Source: MPNP01 sp026709725 (lineage in GTDB: Bacteria > Pseudomonadota > Alphaproteobacteria > Rhodobacterales > Rhodobacteraceae). Taken from it: a stretch of 64,000 nt of DNA. The notes beneath the pieces were generated by a model. It had not been told where the DNA came from. It did no database searches and was given only the letters and a program-made list of their open reading frames with translations. The first letter of the stretch is position 1. The number at the start of each line of letters is the position of its first letter. Location: the NCBI GenBank assembly GCA_965200805.1, contig OZ241384.1, positions 2,232,001 to 2,296,000 of the forward strand. Direction: 5' to 3'. A program made the translations under genes and the position numbers. Below are positions 58,041-64,000 of the stretch, piece by piece.

Positions 58041-58712
58041 ATGAAACAACTGATGAAATTCGCCCCCCCCCCCACATGGCAACCCTTGTACTGCTCGCGG
58101 TATTGCCCGCACCGGCCCTCGCACAGGCAACGCTGACCGCACCGGGGCTGATTGGCCCGGTCGCCTGCGCGGGACCGGGTGAGACCAGCGATCCTGTAAG
58201 CGGATCGGTCTCGAATGTATCGACGACCTCTGCAGCCCTGCTCAGCACTGCCTATGACAACCTGTACAGCCAACTGAGAGCGAAGGCGGGAGATGGCGGT
58301 TACCATTGAATATTTTGTCAGGAACGCCCGGACGAATGCACAAGTCCAGAGAGCAAGTGCTGGCAGGATAGTGTCAGGCAGTCCTAACTTGAACGCTACC
58401 AATCTGCCCATATCCAGTCTGACCCCCAACACGCCCTATGTCTACACGGTCGAGACCACCGCATCCGGCTTCGGTGAGGCAAATCCTCTTCTCAGACGCT
58501 GCTTCATGACGGGCGGAACCTACACCCTGAACAACGAGAGTGGCCAGCCCGGCTTCTCGAACCTGAATTCAAGCGGCTGCTTCTCCATCAGCCCCCTGAC
58601 CCATCAGGACGTCCGCAACTGCCTGTGCGGCCGGTCAAGGATCTGGAACGACAATGCCCAGAACACCGCCCAGCGGTGCACCCTTGGCTGCGCGAACGCC
58701 ACGGGCTGCTGA
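58041..58712 (+). pseudogene. Secreted Cys-containing protein, out of frame at an eleven-C tract
   Basis: ATG 58041 has GGAG six bases upstream (MKQLMKF). The frame then meets C11 at 58063-58073; the rest of the signal peptide (MATLVLLAVLPAPALAQA) is in frame with this start only with 9 or 12 Cs. A second break near 58285-58295 separates the first 77 codons from the C-terminal part (VTIEYFVRNARTNAQ through CTLGCANATGC, ending 58712). The protein would be secreted, with about six cysteines at the C-terminus. The family is not recognised. It may be phase-variable, dead, or affected by homopolymer errors. Confidence 0.65.
58063..58073 (+). repeat. Eleven-C homopolymer in the signal-peptide region
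   Basis: C11 directly inside the coding region after MKQLMKFA. One more or two fewer Cs would restore the signal-peptide frame. It parallels the C10 tract at 25205-25214. Confidence 0.8.
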
Positions 58713-58726
58713 CCCTGCCGGACATG

Positions 58727-58750
58727 GAAGGGCGACTGAAGTCGCCCTTC
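58727..58750 (+). terminator. Hairpin terminator after the secreted protein gene
   Basis: GAAGGGCGAC pairs perfectly with GTCGCCCTTC around a TGAA loop, 14 bases after the stop codon. No T tract follows. Confidence 0.65.
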
Positions 58751-58915
58751 TGCAATCAGGGATTGCGGTCTTCGGACTGATCCGCTGTCCACCGAGTGAT
58801 CGTCATAAGAGTGCGCCCTCGCGAATGCATGCTCCTGATTTTCCCTGTGCTCTGAATGCATGCAACCCTTGGCGGTGTCGGTATCAGCAGTCGTTGATCG
58901 CATCGAGGTCGGGAA

Positions 58916-60217
58916 TCACTGATGCGCACTGTCCTGATCGGGGACGGTGTGGCGCAGGGTGACCTCGGACGGCCGACCGGGCAGGTCAAGTGAGATTGTC
59001 CCCCCTGGGCGGCGGGCGATGATCCGGCCCCTTGAAATGACCATCAGACGCTCAGCGCGCAAACGGACCGCATCCTCGGCTGAATTGGCATCGAGCACAA
59101 CCATGCTGGCAAGCTTGCCCGGTTGCAGACCGAATTCATTCAGTCCCATGATCTGTGCATTGACTTCAGTGACCATCCTGAAGCAGTGGCGGATGTCGTC
59201 GAGACTGGTCATCTGTGCGACATGCAGCCCCATATGGGCGACATCAAGCATGTCTGCCTTGCCAAGCGAGTACCAGGGGTCAAGAACACAGTCCTGTCCC
59301 CAGCCCACCGCAATCCCGTGGGCGATCATTTCGGGAACCCGTGCAAGGCCCCGTCGCCTGGGATAGCTTTCCTGCCGGCCCTGGATGACGATGTTGACCA
59401 GCGGGTTGGGGATCGCAGCCACACCGGCTTCGGCCATCATTGGCAGGAGTTTGGACACATAGTAGCTGTCCATGCCGTGCATCGAAGTCAGATGGGACCC
59501 GGTGACGCGTCCTGCCATGCCGCGCCGGCGGGTCTCGGCAACCAGCTGCTCAATATGTCTTGACATTGGGTCGTCAGTCTCGTCGCAATGCAAATCAACC
59601 GGCAGCCCCCGCTCTTCGGCCAGACGGCAGAGATCAATGACGGATTGGGTCCCGTCTGCCATGGTCTGCTCAAAATGCGGAATGCCTCCGATGACATCGG
59701 CGCCCCGGTCCAGGGCCCTGAGAAGGTTCATGTGGCCATTCGGGCTGCGGTGGTGTCCATCCTGGGGAAAGGCGACCAGCTGGAGGTCGATATAGGAGGC
59801 AATCTCACTGCGGACCTCGATCAGTGCGTCAAGTGCCAGCAGCCGGTCGTCACATACATCCACATGCGAGCGGATCGCCAGCAGACCTTGTGCAGCAGCC
59901 CAGTCGCAATAGCGCAGGGCCCGTTCCCTGACAGCATCATGTGTGAGAAGCGGCTTCAGCTCACCCCAGAGCCGGATGCCCTCAAAGAGAGTTCCGGATG
60001 TGTTGCGCCGGGGGATGCCGTAGGAAAGGGTGGCATCCATATGAAAATGCGGGTCGACAAAGGGTTGCGATACAAGCCTGTTTCCGACATCAATTGTCTT
60101 GCCTGTCTCGGCAGCGATTCCGGACTCGACAGCGGCGATGCGCTCACCGGTGATTGCGATGTCGGTGCAGTGACCGTCAAACAGGGTCGCATTCTGGATG
60201 ATCAGATCAAATGTCAT
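58916..60217 (-). CDS. codA: Cytosine deaminase-like amidohydrolase
   Basis: This 433-residue metal-dependent amidohydrolase aligns closely with the CodA pattern: metal His in FVDPHFHMDATLSYG, LQLVAFPQDG, HCDETDDPMSRH, TGSHLTSMH and NPLVNIVIQGR. The metal Asp lies in GWGQDCVLDPWYSLG. In E. coli CodA the corresponding stretch is GHDDVFDPW; here the second Asp (D314, known to affect substrate choice) is Cys and the His is Gln. Cytosine may therefore not be the substrate; another pyrimidine or creatinine-like ring is possible. ATG 60217 follows an AGGG site and is preferred over 60226. Confidence 0.82.
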   Translation of the reverse strand: MTFDLIIQNATLFDGHCTDIAITGERIAAVESGIAAETGKTIDVGNRLVSQPFVDPHFHMDATLSYGIPRRNTSGTLFEGIRLWGELKPLLTHDAVRERALRYCDWAAAQGLLAIRSHVDVCDDRLLALDALIEVRSEIASYIDLQLVAFPQDGHHRSPNGHMNLLRALDRGADVIGGIPHFEQTMADGTQSVIDLCRLAEERGLPVDLHCDETDDPMSRHIEQLVAETRRRGMAGRVTGSHLTSMHGMDSYYVSKLLPMMAEAGVAAIPNPLVNIVIQGRQESYPRRRGLARVPEMIAHGIAVGWGQDCVLDPWYSLGKADMLDVAHMGLHVAQMTSLDDIRHCFRMVTEVNAQIMGLNEFGLQPGKLASMVVLDANSAEDAVRLRAERLMVISRGRIIARRPGGTISLDLPGRPSEVTLRHTVPDQDSAHQ

Positions 60218-60297
60218 GTGCCACATCCCTGTGCTATGCTTGCAGCGGACCCTTGTCGCACTGTCCCGGGCACACGGTATAATCGGAGTTCAGTCAA

Positions 60298-61347
60298 TTG
60301 TCAGCCAGAACCCGTATCGCCATCGTTGGCTATGGACTGATCGGTCAGCGGCATGCGGCGGTCGCAGGACAGATCCCGGGGCTTTTGCTTGCAGCTGTGG
60401 TCGATGATGATCGCGACAAGCGTGCAGTCGCCGCGCGGCTCGGCTGCAATGTCCATGCCGGGCTGGCGGATTTGCTTGCCGACGAGTCCCCTGATGGCAT
60501 TATCCTGGCGACGCCGACAGCCCAGCATGCCCGACAGGCCTCCCTCTGTATTGATGCGGGGATTCCCACCCTGATCGAGAAACCCATTGCGGCAACTGTG
60601 AAGGAAGCCCGTGCCGTGGTCAGGGCCGCAGAATCGGTACAGATTCCACTGCTCATTGGCCATCATCGCCGTTACAATGGCATTGTCGCGGCCGCCAAGA
60701 CTGCCATCAACAGCGGCCTCATCGGCGAGATGCGGGCTGTTCACGCCACCTGCTGGCTGGCCAAGCCCCCGCAATACTTTCTTGACCAGCCCTGGCGGCA
60801 GGGCCCGGCTGCCGGACCGGTTTCCGTCAATCTTGTCCATGATGTTGATCTCCTGCGCGTGTTGTGCGGCGAGGTCGCATGTGTCAAGGCCATGGCAACA
60901 CCTTCGCGCCGGGGCCACGCAAATCATGATCTTGCCGCGGCTGTCCTGCAGTTCCGGTCCGGTGTCATCGGAACCATAACGGTTGCGGATTGTGTTGCCG
61001 CGCCGTGGAGCTGGGAGATGACATCGGGTGAAAACCCGGCCTATCCTTCCATCAATTCCTCGTGCTATCTGTTTGGCGGTACACGGGGCAGTCTTTCCAT
61101 GCCGGATCTGACACTCTGGCGCCATTCCGGTCCTCCTGACTGGATGACACCGATGTCGGCGGAGCGGGTCCCGCATCAGGCCGGGGAGCCACTGCACCGG
61201 CAAATGACCCACTTTGTTGACGTGCTTCACCGCCGGGTCAGGCCGGATGTATCGGGCATTGAGGGGCTCAGGTCCCTCGAGGTCATTGAAGCGATCCGGA
61301 TGGCATCGGAGACGGACCGGACCATCATGATTGATGCAGGGGATTGA
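60298..61347 (+). CDS. Gfo/Idh/MocA-family oxidoreductase
   Basis: This 349-residue NAD(P)-dependent dehydrogenase has the Rossmann motif IAIVGYGLIGQRHAA at the N-terminus and the family EKP motif in TLIEKPIAATV. GHHRRYNG and NLVHDVDLLRVL carry the usual catalytic region. It starts at TTG 60298; an alternative start further in would cut the Rossmann fold. It is divergent from the codA-like gene with 80 bases between, where both promoters must lie, and it is followed by TRAP transporter genes. Substrate unknown. Confidence 0.88.
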   Translation: MSARTRIAIVGYGLIGQRHAAVAGQIPGLLLAAVVDDDRDKRAVAARLGCNVHAGLADLLADESPDGIILATPTAQHARQASLCIDAGIPTLIEKPIAATVKEARAVVRAAESVQIPLLIGHHRRYNGIVAAAKTAINSGLIGEMRAVHATCWLAKPPQYFLDQPWRQGPAAGPVSVNLVHDVDLLRVLCGEVACVKAMATPSRRGHANHDLAAAVLQFRSGVIGTITVADCVAAPWSWEMTSGENPAYPSINSSCYLFGGTRGSLSMPDLTLWRHSGPPDWMTPMSAERVPHQAGEPLHRQMTHFVDVLHRRVRPDVSGIEGLRSLEVIEAIRMASETDRTIMIDAGD

Positions 61348-61442
61348 TCCTGACCGCACCCCGACCCCTCCCGGATTTTGCATGCTGACCGCGATTGCCG
61401 TAAGGATGTCATGACAAGGCGTTCAAACAGGAAGGAATATCA

Positions 61443-62441
61443 ATGAAACGTATTGTTCTTAAGATATTTGCCATCATCAGCATGCTTGGCATCCCGCTGA
61501 CTCCGCTTCATGCTGATGGGCACAAGATGACATTCACCCTTGCCACAGCCGGCTCCGAAACAGACCAGCGCTCGGCTGCCATGGCCCAGGTGTTTGCACC
61601 GCTCGTGGCCGGGTTCGCTGATTACCAGCCCGGATATAATGCGACCCTCTTTGCGCAGGGGACCGAGCTGGAGGCAATCAGCAGGGGCAACCTCACCATG
61701 TCGATTGCATCGGCCCAGGAACTGGCCCAGTTCTTTCCCGAGTTCTCAATCTTTGCGACAGGTTATGTCCACCAGGATGCCGCGCACCAGGTGCGCGTGT
61801 TCAATGACCCGTTGATGGATCCATTCAAGCAGAAGGTCGAGGATGAGCTTGGTGTCAAACTTCTGAGTGTGATGTATCTCGGGAAGCGTCATGTCAATCT
61901 GCGCCAGCCCCGTTCAGAGCTTGATGTGCAGACACCCGCTGATCTGGCCGGTGTCAATCTTCGGATGCCCGGTACGGATGCTTGGCAGTTTCTGGGCGCA
62001 GCGCTTGGCGCCTCACCGACGCCGATGGCCTTCGTCGAAGTCTACACAGCCCTGGCGACCGGTTCGGTTGATGGGCAGGACAATCCTCTGCCGACAGTTG
62101 TGGACGCCAAGTTTTACGAGGTCACCAAACAGATTGCACTGACATCACACCTTGTTGATCTGAACTACATCGCTTTTTCACTGGAGACATGGAACGGCCT
62201 GACGCATGAGCAACAGTTGACGGTGCAGAGGGCGGCTGACGCTGCTGCGGCCTGGGGCCGCCTCAAGCAGCTCGACAAGGAGAACAGTCTGGCTGACTTC
62301 ATCCGCAGCCAGGGCGTGGAAATCTACACACCTGATCTTGACGCGTTCCGGAGTCATGTCCAGGCACAGTATGTTGGCAGTGAGTTTGCCGCATCATGGC
62401 CGGAAGGTGTTCTTGAGCGGATCAATGCCCTTGGCAATTGA
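61443..62441 (+). CDS. TRAP transporter substrate-binding protein (DctP family)
   Basis: This 332-residue periplasmic protein has a signal peptide (FAIISMLGIPLTPLHADG) and the DctP fold; the conserved Arg that binds the carboxylate of the substrate is in LAGVNLRMPGTDAW. VYTALATGSVDGQDNPL is the other typical region. It starts an operon with dctQ- and dctM-type genes. Linkage to the oxidoreductase suggests uptake of that enzyme's substrate or of an organic acid. Confidence 0.9.
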   Translation: MKRIVLKIFAIISMLGIPLTPLHADGHKMTFTLATAGSETDQRSAAMAQVFAPLVAGFADYQPGYNATLFAQGTELEAISRGNLTMSIASAQELAQFFPEFSIFATGYVHQDAAHQVRVFNDPLMDPFKQKVEDELGVKLLSVMYLGKRHVNLRQPRSELDVQTPADLAGVNLRMPGTDAWQFLGAALGASPTPMAFVEVYTALATGSVDGQDNPLPTVVDAKFYEVTKQIALTSHLVDLNYIAFSLETWNGLTHEQQLTVQRAADAAAAWGRLKQLDKENSLADFIRSQGVEIYTPDLDAFRSHVQAQYVGSEFAASWPEGVLERINALGN

Positions 62442-62472
62442 TCCCGCCTGCTGAAGATCGAGCGAGCCGGTC

Positions 62473-63021
62473 GTGCACAGACTCCGTGACTGGCTCGCAT
62501 TGGGAGTCAGGATCATTGCCGCCACTTTGCTGGCGGCAATGTTCGTGACATTCCTTCTGCAAATCTACTCGCGCTATGTTCTGGTGATGCCCTTTGGCTG
62601 GACACTGGAATTGTGTCTGATCCTCTGGGTCTGGATTGTTTTTTTCGGGTGCGCGTTTCTCGTCCGTGAGCAGGACCATGTCAGTTTCGACATCTTCTAT
62701 CTGGCGGCCCCTGCCCGGGTTCGACAGATTCTGGCCCTGATCAGTTCTGCGGCCATTGTGATCGGGATGGCGTGGATGTTCCTGCCGACCTGGGACTACA
62801 TTGACTGGATGGGTATCCGCAAGACCACCACCGTTCGAAATCCCTTCACCGGTGAGAAGATTCCGATGCGAACGATCTTCTCGATCTATGCTGTCTTCAT
62901 GCTCGCTGTCATTGCCCGATACGGCTGGCGGTGTGTGCACATCCTGATCCACAATGCCCCGCCAGACCCGCCGGATGCCCACAATCCCCAGACAAGCGCG
63001 TCCTCTGCAGGCGGGCGGTGA
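62473..63021 (+). CDS. TRAP transporter small permease (DctQ family)
   Basis: This 182-residue membrane protein has four predicted segments and the family signature ELCLILWVWIVFFGCAFLVR followed by HVSFDIFY. It starts at GTG 62473, and its stop overlaps the next ATG (TGATG). Confidence 0.88.
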   Translation: MHRLRDWLALGVRIIAATLLAAMFVTFLLQIYSRYVLVMPFGWTLELCLILWVWIVFFGCAFLVREQDHVSFDIFYLAAPARVRQILALISSAAIVIGMAWMFLPTWDYIDWMGIRKTTTVRNPFTGEKIPMRTIFSIYAVFMLAVIARYGWRCVHILIHNAPPDPPDAHNPQTSASSAGGR

Positions 63022-64000
63022 TGAGTCAGGAATTTATCCTGTGCATCATCACGCTCTTTGCCCTTGCGGGCATCGGGACCCCCATCGGCTACGCAATCAT
63101 GCTGGCATCCCTCGTCTACCTTGGCATGAATGCGATGGATCTCGCTCTCACCGGTGAGAAAATTCTCCAGGGTCTCTACAACAGTTTTGTCCTCCTCGCT
63201 GTTCCGCTCTTTATCATCGCTGCCAATATCATGAATGCCGGCACGATCAGCGACCGGCTTCTGACATTCTGCACAGCCGTTGTCGGCCGGTTTCGTGGCG
63301 GTCTCGGCCATGTCAATGTCATGACATCCCTGATTTTTTCCGGCATGTCAGGGTCAGCGGTTGCCGATGCCGCCGGCATCGGGAAAATCGTCATCAGCAT
63401 GATGATCCGGGAGAATCGCTATTCTCCGGGCTACGCAGCCGCAATAACGGCTGCATCCGCCACGATCGGACCGATCATCCCCCCATCGATTCCGCTGGTG
63501 CTCTATGCGCTGGTGTCCAACACGTCCATTGGAGCCCTGTTTCTTGCCGGCATCATTCCAGGCCTGATCATGGGTGCCGTCCTGATGGTGATGAATGCCA
63601 CCATCTCGGCACGGCGGGATTTTGCCAGGGAAGACCCCGTTCCTCTCATGGCCCTGCCACGGATTACCGGCAAGGCCATGCCGGCACTCCTGATGCCCGT
63701 CATCCTGCTCTATGGCATTTACGGAGGTGTCACGACACCCACCGAAGCCGCTGCAGTGGCCGCATTCTATGCACTCCTGCTGGCCGCATTTTTCTACCGG
63801 GCACTCTCGGTCAGATCCTTTTTCAGCATCCTTGTCGAAAGCGCCCGATCATCGGCGGCTGTCGGTGTGGTGATCGGCGGGGCGCTGATTCTGAATTTCA
63901 TCGTTGTGTCCGAGAACATTCCGGCCATGCTGACCGATGTGCTGACCGGGCTGAATGTTCACCCCCTGGTTTTCCTGATCGGTGTGAACCTTCTTGTCCT
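63021..64000 (+). CDS. TRAP transporter large permease (DctM family), 3' end outside the window
   Basis: The first 326 codons are present. Signatures of the DctM subunit are visible: VPLFIIAANIMNAG, MSGSAVADAAGIG, ATIGPIIPPSIPLVLY and YGGVTTPTEAAAVAA. It overlaps the small permease by one base. The multi-pass protein forms the transport channel with DctQ. Confidence 0.92.
   Translation, partial: MSQEFILCIITLFALAGIGTPIGYAIMLASLVYLGMNAMDLALTGEKILQGLYNSFVLLAVPLFIIAANIMNAGTISDRLLTFCTAVVGRFRGGLGHVNVMTSLIFSGMSGSAVADAAGIGKIVISMMIRENRYSPGYAAAITAASATIGPIIPPSIPLVLYALVSNTSIGALFLAGIIPGLIMGAVLMVMNATISARRDFAREDPVPLMALPRITGKAMPALLMPVILLYGIYGGVTTPTEAAAVAAFYALLLAAFFYRALSVRSFFSILVESARSSAAVGVVIGGALILNFIVVSENIPAMLTDVLTGLNVHPLVFLIGVNLLV

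Noticed and set aside
60301..61383. 360-codon minus-strand ORF
   Set aside because: Antisense to the Gfo/Idh/MocA oxidoreductase, which has a clear Rossmann motif and EKP.

Overview
The window reads as an alphaproteobacterial chromosome segment. The core genes are NadE, a glutamyl-tRNA synthetase followed by tRNA-Ala(CGC), CysS, a citramalate-synthase-type enzyme, fused PntA plus PntB, Entner-Doudoroff edd/eda, protocatechuate dioxygenase genes and a TRAP transporter. Core genes are tightly packed, often with 4 to 8 nt overlaps. They alternate with repeat-rich accessory stretches full of broken genes. No organism name can be given from sequence alone.

Layout: 1-5.8 kb holds a MORN-repeat secreted protein (cut by the window edge), a small hypothetical protein, nadE, gltX and tRNA-Ala. 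6.5-8.4 kb is a three-ORF AAA-ATPase module whose ATPase is interrupted by an in-frame stop, followed by a small protein with a nuclease-like ELK motif. 8.6-14 kb is a GC-rich repeat island into which an AT-rich two-gene secreted/membrane-protein module is set; the membrane-protein gene is cut by a MITE. 14.1-19.6 kb is an apparent edd-eda-pcaC-pcaH-pcaG-pcaB operon. 20.3-24.8 kb has a truncated Fic gene, a second GC-rich island, a resolvase remnant and an intact paralogue of the two-gene module. 24.86-27.35 kb is a 2.5 kb IS-type transposon carrying a DNA methyltransferase-HNH fusion behind a ten-C tract. 27.4-29.75 kb is a third GC-rich island that abuts a truncated porin. 31-42 kb is mostly housekeeping.

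42-55 kb looks like a defence island. It contains a frameshifted AAA/PD-(D/E)XK gene, a decayed IS30-type element, an ATPase-PIN pair between two identical 603 bp direct repeats, a second MITE copy and a complete type III restriction-modification pair. 54.9-64 kb holds pntA-pntB, a secreted protein gene with an eleven-C tract in its signal region, a cytosine-deaminase-like amidohydrolase and, divergently, an oxidoreductase plus a TRAP transporter that runs off the window.

The most notable signals are the mobile methyltransferase-HNH cassette with a possible slippage switch; the three long GC-rich islands, which appear non-coding, are indel-rich and break genes at their edges; the repeat-flanked ATPase-PIN pair; and the duplicated secreted/membrane-protein module found beside the islands. 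All calls are from reading the sequence; no database search was run.
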